Assembly: GCA_005406025.1 (NCBI GenBank)
Contig: BGZK01001575.1
Span: forward strand, 1 to 64,000
Direction of reading: 5' to 3'
Length of the DNA stretch: 64,000 nt
From: Eumeta japonica
Taxonomy: Eukaryota; Arthropoda; Insecta; Lepidoptera; Psychidae
Position 1 is the stretch's first letter; the number at the start of each line of letters is the position of its first letter. The notes below the pieces were generated by a model. The model ran no database searches. It worked only from the letters and a program-made list of their open reading frames with translations, and had not been told where the DNA came from. Positions 25,633-36,689 of this stretch are shown here, piece after piece. A program made the translations under genes and the position numbers.

Positions 25633-27029
25633 TCAAAGATTTCCCATACCTGACTTAAGGTGATTGTATAATATTAGGCTTCATCGTAGATATTACCGAC
25701 TATTTAATTTGTCTTTAAGAAAATAATTATGAGCGAGTTAGGCTCGTATGGTATGTGTCCCATAAACAATCTTCACACGCTTAAAACTATAAAATAATTT
25801 GAAAGATATTGACGTCAATTTAGAATGTTTAACAAAATAGATATGTCTGTATATTTAAAATAGACTAGTGCAGAAGCAAATTTCGGAAACAATGATCCTT
25901 GACAAACTTCACGATAATATATTATGTGTAGCATATATTTTTTAGCACTTGTATATTTATATTCTCTGATTTTAATGTTTTTTTTTTCACCAAAATTCAA
26001 CACCTTTTAAAAATCTACCTTTCAGTCATATTGCACGCGGCTGGATAGACGCAACAGGTTTATCTATAGTCGACAAGTTTTTCAAATTACAAGATCAGCC
26101 TGCCACGGCTACATTTCAATTTCATATTGTCATTCTAACATTTTCAACAATTAATGCGCCTTCAAACATTTACAACAAAGTGCGAATCTTTTTCAATTGG
26201 TTAAACCGGTACATATAATGTGTACGTAAATTTAAGATCATCACATGATTTGGTTTCATTATTTATATCTAAACCAAATTTAAAAATTAAATTTTTCCAT
26301 ATTATTACACAATCAAACATTTTTTAGAATATTCGAAAAAAGTATTATCAGTTGCTTATATTAGAGGGCGTTGTTTACAATACTTCGATTAGCATAATAA
26401 TGCATGATTTTTTCGAGTTAATATTCATACAGTGGTATCCCAGAGTTTACAGCAGTTTCCAACATAAATGATTGTATCAGTTTTTATATACCCCCATTGA
26501 AAAAATATAAGATTCCGAATTTTTAAATATTCTGGAATGAAACAACAATAACTAATTAAACTAATAGAAAGAAGTACGAAAAATTTTTCATAATGTGCAC
26601 TAGTATTGAAGTGTAAAAAAAATGGCTAAAAATAATACTAGACTTGGTGAAAGTAATTAGTAGTATAATTTAGTAAAGAACAATTGTTCATGAAAATCTA
26701 GAACATCGTAGTATTCTTACTGAGAGCAATTTTTAGTTTCTCCGTTAGGGTGTCATTCGATTTTTCATCACTTTTTCTATGATCTGTTATTTACCGTATA
26801 TCTTGCATATGTAAAGATATAGGGTAATTTGAAGGCAATATTAGCAATGGCAATATTAAAGTAGCTAGTTTTTGCGAAATTGTTTTCTCATGATTCTTTT
26901 CTCGTTTATATAATATGAAAATTATAGTTATACTGTAGAACATAAAACTCATTGTTAAATTTATTACCATCATTATGGTGTCAATTTTATGAATAAATAA
27001 TAAATAAGACGGTTATAAAATTTTACGAC
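25633..27029. other. AT-rich intergenic downstream of dpp
   Basis: No gene, RNA or clear repeat is seen. This is the region immediately 3' of dpp and may include distal regulatory DNA. Confidence 0.4.
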
Positions 27030-27035
27030 TTTATT
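27030..27035 (-). terminator. Polyadenylation signal of dpp
   Basis: AATAAA lies on the minus strand 129 bp downstream of the dpp stop codon. It would give a short 3' untranslated region. Other A/T-rich variants lie just beyond (about 26990-27005). Confidence 0.5.
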
Positions 27036-27163
27036 ACATCACGATTTTAATAAAATAATAATTACACGATTATGTACAGGAAATATGTACAATAGCCGAG
27101 GCCGCACCTATATTTACACCGGGTCCAAGAGCTAGGGGCGCCGAGGGCGCTGCGCGGCCAGCG

Positions 27164-28288
27164 TCATCGGCACCCGCACCCCACCACTGCCATATCTTGG
27201 TAGTTTTTGAGCACCACATTGTTCACATCGTCCATGTAGAGCATGGAGATCGAGGACAGTTGCGTCGGTACGCAACACGCTTTCGGCACCGCAGCCGGAT
27301 TCACTGAATTCACTAGAGTCTGCACGATCGCATGATTCGTGCCGTTGAGGTGGTCCGCGAGGGGGAACGGGCAGTCGCCCTGGCAGTAGAACGCGTCGTA
27401 GCCTTGCGGCGCCACGATCCAGTCGCTCCAGCCCACGTCGGCGAAGTCTACGAACAGCGGGCGGCGCTGGCACGTCTCGCGCACCTCCTTGCGGCGGTGG
27501 TGCGCGCGGTGGCCCCGTCGTTGTGCCGCGCGTCGCATCCGCGCGATGGGGGTATCACCGCGCTCCCGCGCCTCCCGCGCCCGTGTGTCCTCCGTGTACA
27601 GCAGCAGAAGCGGTTGATCCGCTCTCCACGCACGCTCGTCTTCGCCCGCACGTCGCCGCACACGCACGTGCGGCGCCCGTACGTCCGCCCCGGTGGGCGC
27701 GTCCTCCACCACACGCACTAATAGTCCATGATTTTGATTCGGCTCGGCGAGCCAGCGCCGCGCCGCACCCACCGCGTCGGCCGTCACGGGGCCCTCACCG
27801 TCGCGTAGCGGAACAGAGTCCAGTAACCTCAGGAGCGGTGCGCTGTGCCCGCGGCGGCCCGGGCGCACGACGTCGTACAGCAGTAGGCGTTGCGAGGAGC
27901 TCGACCGCAGTGGATCGGACGATGCGCGCTGCAGCACGAGGTCGGCGCCACGCGCACTCTCGTCCTGCGGCACGGCGGTCAAGTTGAAATAGAGACGAAA
28001 ACGATGCTCGTTGGGGAAGCGATGATCGAGGTGCGAGGGCTGATGTGTGAAGGAGCGCGCCGTGTTGGCGGCGGCGCGGGGCAGCGAGTGCGCGGCCGCG
28101 GCGCCCTCGTACAGCAGGCGCATGGCGCGCGGCACGGGCGGGCGCGGCGCGGCGCGCGGAGAGGGCCGGCGATCCAGGCCCATGAGCGCCAACAAGTGTC
28201 GCTCGGCGGCGGCGCGCGTATCAGCGTCGAGCGCGCCGCACACCGCCACCAACGCGCACACCACCGCGCACGCGCACGCGCCACGCAT
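27164..28288 (-). CDS. dpp: Decapentaplegic (BMP2/4-type TGF-beta ligand)
   Basis: This is an intact 374-residue secreted growth factor with no intron in the coding frame. Residues 1-20 form a signal peptide (hydrophobic [13 protein letters not shown]). Residues 21-253 are an Arg/Ala-rich TGF-beta prodomain with one NLT glycosylation site (N102). RMRR at 250-253 is a furin-type cleavage site, which would release a mature ligand of about 121 residues. A basic stretch (260-276) suits heparan-sulfate binding. The mature domain has the seven cystine-knot cysteines (273, 302, 306, 338, 339, 371, 373), the diagnostic GWSDWIVAP and [15 protein letters not shown], and the CGCR end. Known family role: a dimeric morphogen acting through type I/II receptors and Smads in dorsoventral patterning and appendage growth. 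The start is chosen because it gives a signal peptide and has A at -3; Met36 and Met56 would not. Extreme GC content contrasts with AT-rich flanks. BMP2/4 identity is certain; the dpp symbol rests on the insect context. Confidence 0.96.
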   Translation of the reverse strand: MRGACACAVVCALVAVCGALDADTRAAAERHLLALMGLDRRPSPRAAPRPPVPRAMRLLYEGAAAAHSLPRAAANTARSFTHQPSHLDHRFPNEHRFRLYFNLTAVPQDESARGADLVLQRASSDPLRSSSSQRLLLYDVVRPGRRGHSAPLLRLLDSVPLRDGEGPVTADAVGAARRWLAEPNQNHGLLVRVVEDAPTGADVRAPHVRVRRRAGEDERAWRADQPLLLLYTEDTRAREARERGDTPIARMRRAAQRRGHRAHHRRKEVRETCQRRPLFVDFADVGWSDWIVAPQGYDAFYCQGDCPFPLADHLNGTNHAIVQTLVNSVNPAAVPKACCVPTQLSSISMLYMDDVNNVVLKNYQDMAVVGCGCR

Positions 28289-28469
28289 AATTCTCTTCGA
28301 CCCACCCTAAATCGATAGCCGTCGAGGCATCCGATGCACCGCGCGTTGTTTCAACAATTTTCAGCAAACGACAGGCGTTCCGATCTCCAGCGCCGGTCGC
28401 GGTCGTCGCCGACGAGTCAGCGTTTCGGAAATAAATAGAACAAATGCACGACGTCTTCACGTATAAACT
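28289..28469 (-). promoter_or_regulatory. Candidate dpp 5' leader with Inr/DPE-type start
   Basis: On the minus strand ATCAGTT places a TCA+1 initiator at 28469. TGTTC at +28 to +32 matches four of five positions of the DPE consensus. No TATA box is present. This would give a 181-nt unspliced leader. An AG at the minus-strand sequence tcgatttag (about 28307) could instead be a weak acceptor for an upstream non-coding exon, although its pyrimidine tract is poor. Confidence 0.25.
28307..28330 (-). CDS. Upstream ORF, 7 codons, in dpp leader
   Basis: If the leader extends past 28330, it contains a short frame MPRRLSI followed by TAG that ends 18 nt before the dpp start. It could lower translation of the main frame. 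It is visible in sequence, but its use depends on the unknown transcript start. Confidence 0.3.
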   Translation of the reverse strand: MPRRLSI

Positions 28470-28479
28470 GATAGCACAT

Positions 28480-28810
28480 AACAAGGGAGCGGAACGATAA
28501 CATCACTGTCGTGCGGTTCGCGGTGGTGCGCGGGAGAGTGCGTGCGCGCGCGTCCGGCTACGTGCGCTGCGAGCTCGCGCATAGCGGAGTCAGTGCGCAC
28601 AACTCCGCTACCGGCCAGGGGCGGAATGACCGGCGCGGCGAGCGGCGCTGGTAGACGCACCGGCACCGCCGGGCGTGCCGCCGCCCCGCCCCGCCCCGCG
28701 CCGCGCCGCCTTGACCGACCCGCGCTGCGCCGCCCTCGCAACGTCGTACTCGCCCTACGAGACCCTAACCGCCCGCCCACCGCTACCTTTCCTACCTACC
28801 CCTGTACCGA
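28480..28810. promoter_or_regulatory. CpG island upstream of dpp
   Basis: This extremely CpG-rich block is contiguous with the GC-rich dpp coding region. The Arg/Ala/Pro-rich open frames on both strands are composition artefacts. Its position just upstream of the start suggests promoter-proximal sequence. Confidence 0.45.
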
Positions 28811-29090
28811 CGCCGATTTCATAAATTTATCTGGTTCATCATTATTATGCGTTATCTATGGTTATTAGTATTAAATTACGATGGAATGCATACTTTTTGA
28901 TGTATCGATTGAATATTACGGCATTACAACAGAAATTATTAACAATAACATAACGAATGTCATTCTTAATAATTTCTGCTGTGAAATCGATAGCGCAATT
29001 ATTTATTATTTGTAACGTTTCACGCACAACGATCAAAGCAATTGCACTTAAGCGCTTCTTATGGCTATAACGAAATCTAAGAGCAGTCTC
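28811..29090. other. AT-rich spacer with a 14-bp hairpin
   Basis: Arms containing CAGAAATTATTAA (about 28930) and TTAATAATTTCTG (about 28967) can pair. No gene. Confidence 0.4.
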
Positions 29091-29099
29091 TGGACGTAT

Positions 29100-29370
29100 A
29101 AATACGTTCGCACCGCCGGGTGCTCATTGTTTTTGTTCCTTCGTCGTGTCATGTCGAGATTCCTCGGGCGGCTGTCGGCGGCATAACAACACCTGGGACG
29201 AGTGCTCGCGTCACGTGTCGCGTGTCCGCACGGCGAGGCCACCTCGCGGCGTACAATAATGGAAAGTTTCAAACAGGTGCTTCGGAGATATTTTATTTTG
29301 ATTAGATGCCGGTGCGGACGTGCGCGTGCACGTGCCGCGCGCCGGCCGCTCCCACGCGCCGCGCTAATAG
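29100..29370. promoter_or_regulatory. CpG-rich islet upstream of dpp
   Basis: The islet is CpG-dense with several E-box-like sites (CACCTG, CAGGTG, CACGTG) and a 3' homeodomain-type TTAATTA (about 29377). It lies 0.8 kb upstream of the dpp start, so it is a candidate promoter or enhancer. No protein-like frame. Confidence 0.35.
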
Positions 29371-30249
29371 TTTTTCTTAATTACTATCGATAATAATAAA
29401 TAGCACTTTAATAAGTTCATTTTCACGAGGTATAATCACCTATTCTAATTGCGGTGTATAACGTGAACTCATTTTATTACTCAGCTACGACGCAACAATG
29501 ATTGATTAATTTATAACAATGTGTGTAAGTGCATAGTTCTTTGATAGTTCTGGGAAAAGTGCTTAAGCTATTTTGACAAATAAAATGTAAGATGTTAAAA
29601 TAACAAGAATCCTTTTATGTAAAAGTACTTATTTAATATGCGGTCAAAACATAATCGAACTAATGACTTTTTTTTTATCGAGTCTTGTCGTACACAAGAC
29701 TTGTTAACTGTACATCGATATTTCTTATTCAGTACAAAATTTTACGCTAAACAAAGACATCCTCTAAGATCGTATCGTTTCTTGTACTAATTATTGGTTT
29801 CCGTCTATTAATTTTGTCACCTAATAGTGCTTTATAGACTCTAGAAGAATAATGCAGTCACTACGAATGGATTTTGAGAGGATTTAAAAAACAAAACATC
29901 ACGTACCTATCTGATAAAAAAAAATCTAAAAGCATTCTTTGATAAAATAATATGTAAATTATCGTTGGTGATTTGTTTCAAGAAAATTCAAATAAGATAA
30001 TACTTTATATGTATCATACATTTTATGAAGCATAATATGCTTTTAGAAATACCACCTAGTTTTCTAATACTAACAATATCTCTAAACGGAACACACAAAT
30101 TGACGGATCAATAGCAATTATTATATCGGTATAAATTACACGTTTTAAAAACTATAATGCGAAGTTCCAAAATTAGTTTTCTATAGAATATATATTATAT
30201 ATATATAGGTCTATGATGTAAGACAAGTGCAACATATTAATGACAATAA
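29371..30249. other. AT-rich spacer upstream of dpp
   Basis: No gene, repeat or RNA could be supported. There is a short (TA)n near 30190. Confidence 0.45.
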
Positions 30250-30690
30250 CACGCGGGCGAGTATCAAAGAAAATACACAAATGACACGTAACGATATTTT
30301 GCGTCAGCGCACGCGCACCGCGCCGCGTTCCGAATTCGGACGAGAGGAGTAATCATCGAAATGCCGCCGCGCAAGTGAGCCAACTGTACACGGTAGCCGC
30401 CGGACGGGCCGTTACGTGTAAACATCGCTTCGGGTGTTCTTGTTTTTTTTCTGTTTTTTTTTTGTCGCGTTCCGCGCGAGCCACCTCTCACATGGCAGCT
30501 CGCCGTTATTCGTCGAGTGTTTTGGCAAGCGAAAGTTAGAACGCACAGATTTTCGATCGAATAACTCGCGCCGTCCTCCGGTGAGCCTCCCCGTCGGCGC
30601 GTGTCGTTAAATTAATGTGATGCCGTTCACGACATTCCCCCCGCCGATCCCGTTGCGATCGCACCGATCTGATTCAAATATGCGAGTTAT
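30250..30690. promoter_or_regulatory. CpG-rich islet upstream of dpp
   Basis: CpG-dense sequence is interrupted by a T-tract (30440-30465). An ATCAAAG core (30263-30269) matches TCF/Pangolin sites. A plus-strand donor-like CCG/GTGAGC lies near 30582. It may be an enhancer or an alternative promoter about 2 kb upstream of dpp. Confidence 0.35.
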
Positions 30691-30949
30691 TAAACACGCG
30701 TTTGTAATTATTAGTGCTTTATTAAAATGGATAATTTCCAGGTCCTGTGGGGCACTTTACCTGTTGATTTTCGAGTAAACTGAAGAGGCATCCGTATCGA
30801 TTTCTATGTTCCGCGTGCAGGTCTATATCATAATTAAGTCTCTGGTGAGGTTAAGAAATGTTTAAATTCTCTTTTTTATTAAAGCCGCACTTCGGGACCT
30901 TTCGGCAGTCTATAGTGGTGTAAGCGGTATCCGGTCAAAATGTAAAAGT

Positions 30950-31290
30950 AGATGTGCGTAGGCGTAAGCGACAACGGCACACGGAGCCAAGCCGTCTGCG
31001 CCACCCACGGGCGGGCGGGCGCGCGCGCGCGCTCGCCGCGAGGAAGCTCGTTGACTCACCAATTCTCTCGAGTCGCTCTAATTAACCCATTAGCGGCCAG
31101 CGGGCGCGCTCCCGCCGGACACGGCGACGCCCGCCTCAATTAGCTCAACGACCGGCCCGCTCCCGCCCGCAGAGCGTTGCCCCTCGCCACTTACCGCACT
31201 AATTCCACTCCGCAAGGGAAATACTCGGTTCTCACTGCGACGCGTGAGCACGATTCCGCCTACCCGGCTGAGCACCGGCAAAAAGCCGCT
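30950..31290 (-). promoter_or_regulatory. CpG-rich islet with candidate 5' non-coding exon
   Basis: This CpG-dense islet contains homeodomain cores (CTAATTAACC, TCAATTAG, CTAATTCC). On the minus strand a consensus GTAAGT donor occupies 31194-31189, so sequence from about 31195 upward could be a dpp leader exon spliced toward the coding exon 2.9 kb away. A second donor-like GTGAGT lies near 31052. The exon start is not visible. Confidence 0.3.
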
Positions 31291-33450
31291 CCATAGAAAT
31301 CACAGTATTACGTGTTACGTAATACGTCATGTTAAATTTAACTAATTGTAAACCCTTCTTCCGAAGCTGAAATTGTAGTAGTGTCATGAAAATCCTTTGA
31401 TTTCAGCATCACATGCAGCGCAAATCTATTAAGAAAACTTTACAGGTTCAGACATCTTTTAAGAAAATTCATGAAATACCCACAACCAACATTTCATTAC
31501 AAACGAAATATCATTATTTTCCCAAATCGCATTGGACCAACGAGGATACCATAAGATCCTGAGCGTCTCATTTCGCAATGAAAGGATTGTGGGGGTCTGG
31601 CTCAACAATGGGATGATTAAAACTAAGAGAGGTGAAACCTGATAAAATCGGTGATATGCACGTTGCAACAACCCAATAAATGCGCATGAGATTTATAATT
31701 GAAAAAAGCATAAGGGTATTATTTTACGATCGACGACGAATTCCATTACAAAATTCATTAAAAAAATTAATGGTCATATTGAAACAGACCTGCAAACGTA
31801 TGCATAAATTACGGACTGGAGATTGCTAGGCGGCCTTCATGAAAACTTATATCCGATATCATGGTTTCAAGTAATAAATGTAGTTATTTATCTACTGTTC
31901 TAGAAATATTTTCACATTTTGTACATTTTTCAAGAAAATAGCTTTCTTTCACTTTCAGCGAGGAATGAGATTACCATCAATTTTCACGTGAATAAAAAAA
32001 CATTCAAGTGTTTGTCAAATATTTGGTGTTTTTTTTTTGGTTTTGTTGGATTTGCAGCTGTTTAATTAATAAATAACCTATCAATATGACCAGACGCGTG
32101 AATAATTTACAATAAAGTTATCACTAATAATCGGTGTAGATTCGAGCATCATGAAATTATTCACGATTATTTACTGCAAATAATTAACAAACACCGTTGA
32201 CACGTTAAAAAGTATAATAATTCGATAAATATTGAACACTCCTCTGTCGTTCGTCTGGATAACATTTTTTTATTCAAAATTTATATTTTGGCATAATATT
32301 TTGGTTTTTTTTCCTCTCGTAACCGTACAACGACTTCTCTGCTCTGTTCCTGGAGTTTTTTAAAGAAAAATAATTTTGAGCAAAATCGAATTTATCCATT
32401 CAAGCGAAGAAGTAAATGGCGAGGAAAGTATTTTAAATAATAAATTGCAAAAACAGAAACATTTTATCATGTCAATGTTAGCTATTTAATATTAAGCCCA
32501 GTTTTCATAAATTTTTTGCATTTCTTTATCAGCTTAATGTAGCGTAGGTAGAAGTCAAATATAAAAGAACCCAGCTTGAAATAGAATTGTTTTGCAGTTG
32601 ACTTTGTATTTGAAGTGCACATCAATATTGGAAACCTAATAAGTGCGAGAGAGATTTGCTTAATAAAAGTTTTCTACTACATTTCAATAATGCTTGTATT
32701 GTAATAGGAACCGATTAAGAAAATTAAGTGGAAGTAAACATTAATTACTTTATTTAAAAAATTTATAACTGCGTGAAAAAACCAAAATATGTTTTTTCAT
32801 AAAATAAAACATGCATCAAAATATGGGTGGACGTTAAACAGGAACGGCTTTCTGATGGGTCATTTGTTCAACTGTAATTTAGTTTGTTTTGTTTACTTAA
32901 CTCGATTACAGTGCATACATTTTTTATGTATCATTGAATGTTTTATGATGTTAAATGTTACTACCCGCTTTTTCAGCGTTTATTTAATCGGCACTTAAAT
33001 GTTTGAACGACGATTACAACTATGGCAACCCTATGACCTATATCAGTGCATGTTTTTAGATATTTTGTTAAAAAAATTGCAGATGAGGACAAATGAGATT
33101 TTTTCACACATTCTTAACCGTTAACCTAAAGTGAAATTTCTACGTTAAAGACATCTCCTTTAAATGATAGCTCATACGAAAATTAGAACTATAAAAAAAA
33201 AATAACTTAACAAAGTTTTTATTGACTCAACAGTCACCGTACCATCCACCCGGAACGTACGAACTCACAAATATTTAAACCTACTCCAACGAAGACCAGG
33301 AGGTTAACAGGTCAGGTTTCGATTTGTGGGCTCTGATCTGTAGACTCTATGAAGTATAAGTATCAAACAAACAGTACAGTATTACACGACCAAATTGACA
33401 ATTTGCAACGAATTTTTGGAAAATAAAGTCACGAGATCTGCAATCTCTGA
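31291..33450. other. AT-rich intergenic
   Basis: No gene was recognised. A TATAAAAG at about 32571 is followed about 25 nt later by a TTGCAGTTG initiator-like sequence on the plus strand, a weak promoter candidate with no visible downstream frame. A 12-bp inverted pair (CGTGAATAATTT / AAATTATTCACG) spans 32097-32170. Confidence 0.4.
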
Positions 33451-33458
33451 GAATAAAT

Positions 33459-33522
33459 GATTGTAAAAGATGTCGCATCGTATGACAGAAGTGTATCATA
33501 CGATGCGACATCTTTTATAATC
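33459..33522. repeat. 27-bp stem hairpin (64 nt)
   Basis: Arms 33459-33485 and 33496-33522 pair over 27 bp with a single mismatch (a G-T wobble in RNA) around a 10-nt loop. The size fits a pre-microRNA-like or small foldback hairpin. The core AGATGTCGCATCGTATGA is GC-richer than the flanks. Confidence 0.75.
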
Positions 33523-34066
33523 ACTTTTTCTCGACTTATTTTACGACGACAGGGATCCAAATAATTGTCCACGATATGTGAAACGTGCAATATCATACAT
33601 TTTGTGATATTTTTCACATCGACAATCATAATAACTACGCGTCAGTTTTCTGTATTAAATGGGCCCTGTCAAAAACTCATACAAAAAAGCCTACCAATTT
33701 GACAAGATATAACTAATATCTAATCAATAGAATAATGTCAGAGGGTCGAGGGAAAAGAAACACCTCACAGGGAATAAAAATCTCACCAAATAAGTAAATA
33801 CAGTAAACTACACGATAAATATTGAAAATTACTTTATGTGAAATAGGTTCAGTATTATGAAAGAACAGTTTAGGAAAATAGGTATATTTTTTATCTATAG
33901 AGTTTAATGGACTTACATTCAATATACATAATTTAAAAAGTAAACTTTTACTCGCAGGGCGGGTTCTAATTCAATAGTTTACAATAGATAATTTCGTCTG
34001 AATATTGTAAGTTGCACTACAATTATGACAAAAATCTCAAGATAACAACTGCTAAGTGCTATATTA
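33523..34066. other. AT-rich intergenic
   Basis: Nothing recognised. Confidence 0.4.
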
Positions 34067-34069
34067 TAT

Positions 34070-34114
<45 letters not shown>

Positions 34115-34120
34115 TATACC

Positions 34121-34155
<35 letters not shown>

Positions 34156-34172
34156 TATATACCTATATATAT
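34067..34172. repeat. (TA)n microsatellite
   Basis: Long TA runs are interrupted by TATTATATACC units, which occur twice. The open frame through it is only Tyr/Ile alternation and is not a gene. Confidence 0.9.
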
Positions 34173-35017
34173 ATTTATAAGCCTACTTACGTTTCTTAGA
34201 ATCTTCAAAGATTGCTTAGGTTTGGAATGTGACCCCAACCTTTGAATTTTAAACGCTTTATTCGATTTTAGCGGTTTTGTCATCAATGATGTCACAAATG
34301 TCAGTACGACAGGTATTAAAATTGAAGAATGCGGGCGCTAGACGCATCATTGGTGTAAAGAAAAAAGTCAATGAACCATATAGAGCGAGATATCGTTGAA
34401 CAGGTCTTTTAAAACATGTTTAGGTTTCTTAAATCGCTTATATATTTTAATAAACTAATAGGACATATACCGCTTCAATATTTCTTGCAGTCTGTTTCAG
34501 ACGTCTCAATTTTACACTGTATACTTCAAAATTCGATACAAAATCTGAAAACAAGCATCTAACAAAAAATGTTCATTAAAATTTTAATATTTTAGAAATA
34601 TACTATATTAACTTACTTAAACACTTGGTTTGTGTTTTTCATATTATGCAAAAACAACCTTATGAATAGGACATCGATTGTGATAGAATTCAACCAAAGT
34701 TTATTAATATCCACTGTTTCAAATTAAAGATAGGTAGTGTTCATTATTTTTTTCTTTTACCACACTCGCCATGCAGTATTTTAATGATACAGCAATATAT
34801 ATTTAATACATATAATCAAAGTCGGAGGCTACTAGAAGACTAAAATTTGCCCTTAACATTGTATCAAAATAGACGCACGCAGGGCACGCATCGGAAACAA
34901 AAACCCAATAGCAACCGTGCCCTCCTAATTCCGAATTTGACTTAGAAGGAGATCTCCGATCTACGCAAAATTTATATTTGAAACGCTTTGTAAAAATTTC
35001 TTATTTTATTTATTTTT
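34173..35017. other. AT-rich intergenic
   Basis: No gene recognised. Confidence 0.4.
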
Positions 35018-35044
35018 GAAGTGAAACTTCTTTATGGAAGAAAT

Positions 35045-35140
35045 TTTATAGCAATGTAACGTTTTTCTGTTACGCGCCATCTTTATCTGTTACGCGCCAT
35101 CTTTATTTGTGGGTTATATATTTCCGCTACGCGCCATATT
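35045..35140. repeat. Short tandem repeat, unit with TACGCGCCAT
   Basis: TGTTACGCGCCATCTTTAT occurs twice in tandem (35069-35107), with a third diverged copy (CTACGCGCCATATTTATT) near 35127. On the minus strand it lies downstream of the Gypsy integrase fragment and may be part of its LTR. Confidence 0.7.
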
Positions 35141-35267
35141 TATTCAATGTTATTAATGTCATCGTGGCATAAACATAATTGTTACTAAGGCCACCTGTCA
35201 CATAACTTTCTGTCAACGCCCTAGATCTATTTACAGTTTGTATATACATATTACATTTTCCTATTAT

Positions 35268-35466
35268 CTAAGTCGAAACCTTTTCAACCGACATGCATGA
35301 ACTATATCTCACATTCTTTCATTAAGTGACTCGATTTTATATGTAGCGTTCGATAATTTTCTTACAATTCTATATGGCCCTTTATAACATCGCATTAATT
35401 GAAAAGTTTTACCTATCACCCTTCTAGGTACATATACCATTACCAAGTCTCCTACATGAAACTCTG
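35268..35466 (-). pseudogene. Ty3/Gypsy integrase C-terminal fragment
   Basis: The minus-strand frame reads EFHVGDLVMVYVPRRVIGK, then YKGPYRIVRKLSNATYKIES, then one stop, then DIVHACRLKRFRLR. This is the end of Ty3/Gypsy pol: the integrase C-terminal domain with the GPYxIxxxLxxxTYxI chromodomain-like fold and the V-H-x-x-R-L-K closing motif. The rest of pol is missing, so it is a truncated relic. Confidence 0.75.
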
Positions 35467-35969
35467 AACATTTCTATTTCTGAAACTCAGTAGTGACGTG
35501 AAAAATAATATTTCGGTTAAGCGATTAGCGAAAAAAATTTTATAAAGTTATTGGCAAAAAGAATAAAAGATATTTATTCTAATTCCAGTGGATTTCTAAC
35601 AGAAGTAAGTAATTAAACCTTTTTTCTAATACATTCAACACGTGGGTGTGATTACGGCATTTATTTCTTTTAAGGTTATTTCAGGTTAACCTTAGTTTTT
35701 GATTGTAAATATCAGTGAGTTAAGCCATTAATTACAAAAATATATAATAACTATAACAATAATAGTAATAATTCTATTATAATTAATGAAATGCCATAAT
35801 CTTAGTAGCAGAAAGGTGAAATAATTGTATTATTTTTGTATCCATGTCTATGATAATAAAAGCCTTTTGCATAAACTTTATCTAATTTAGCTTTATTCAA
35901 CCAACTTCTGTGAAGTTGTAAATAGTAAATCATTTTTCGAAAAATGATGTCATAAAGAAGTTTCACTTC

Positions 35970-36689
35970 TTACGTGTGTACACTAATACACAAACACTTT
36001 TTTTTAATTTTAGCATTTCTTTTAAAACTATTTGACATGTATGTAGACAAGACCACATTTTGAATTATGAACAAATTTCTGTCACCTCTTAAGCATCAAC
36101 TTGAGAAATAAACCGCTCAACCGCTCATCAGTCGGCCACCGGCCACAAGGACAAGGTTCAATCTAGGGGTCAAAAAGATTGAACATGCGTGACTTGATAT
36201 CAATCAAAATTGACAGTCAATGAGTCCTTGACTATGTGACTATTTAATAAGAATAGTATAATCTGAAATAATATAAATACTGCGATTTTTTAACACGAAA
36301 AATAGGTACACTAACAATTTCTATAAATCAATAATAATTGAACACCGGCATATGGCTAATGAGTTAAATTAAAACCCGGATATAATCACTAAACAATCAT
36401 CGTTTTGAAAATAAACTCATGGATGTTTTGACAAGATAAATTTTCTTTTGTAGTAATATTATTTTTAGAAGATATTTTACATATTAGGGGCTATCAATTG
36501 ATAGCATGGCAACAATTTAATTATTTTACTTCGTCAGAAAATAATTTCTATGAAAAGATAGGGCCTATATAAGTTATTCTCAAAATATTTGAAAACCACA
36601 TTTAATCTACGTAAATAAACTTCAATGAGTTTTATTTACCTTATTTATTACTTTATTGGCGTCATAAAAATAAGTTCCATGGAAAAAAC
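35970..36689. other. AT-rich intergenic
   Basis: No gene. A perfect 16-bp palindrome GCTATCAATTGATAGC lies at 36490-36505. Confidence 0.4.

Larger units (their letters stand above)
35018..35969. mobile_element. Segment bounded by 18-bp inverted repeats
   Basis: GAAGTGAAACTTCTTTAT at 35018-35035 is exactly reverse-complemented at 35952-35969. Inside lie a short tandem repeat and a Gypsy integrase fragment on the minus strand. Either the repeats are the ends of a composite or DNA element, or two copies of a common short repeat happen to face each other. I recall the GAAGTGAAACTTCTT motif as frequent in lepidopteran repeats. Confidence 0.55.

Noticed and set aside
27332..28318. Several long open frames on the plus strand and in other minus frames across dpp (for example 27523-27987 and 27890-28318)
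   Set aside because: They are shadows of the very GC-rich dpp coding sequence, where stops are rare. Their Arg/Ala/Pro/His-rich translations show no domain.
28457..28868. Overlapping 107-108 residue frames on both strands upstream of dpp
   Set aside because: The CpG-island composition removes stop codons on both strands at once. No domain or start context is visible.
28930..28982. A 14-bp hairpin between dpp and its upstream islet as a microRNA
   Set aside because: The stem is short and AT-rich, consistent with chance.
32571..32600. TATAAAAG plus initiator-like TTGCAGTTG as a promoter
   Set aside because: Spacing is plausible, but no downstream transcript or frame is visible and TATA-like words are common in AT-rich DNA.
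34012..34245. A 77-codon frame rich in Tyr and Ile
   Set aside because: It is simply the (TA)n microsatellite read in frame.
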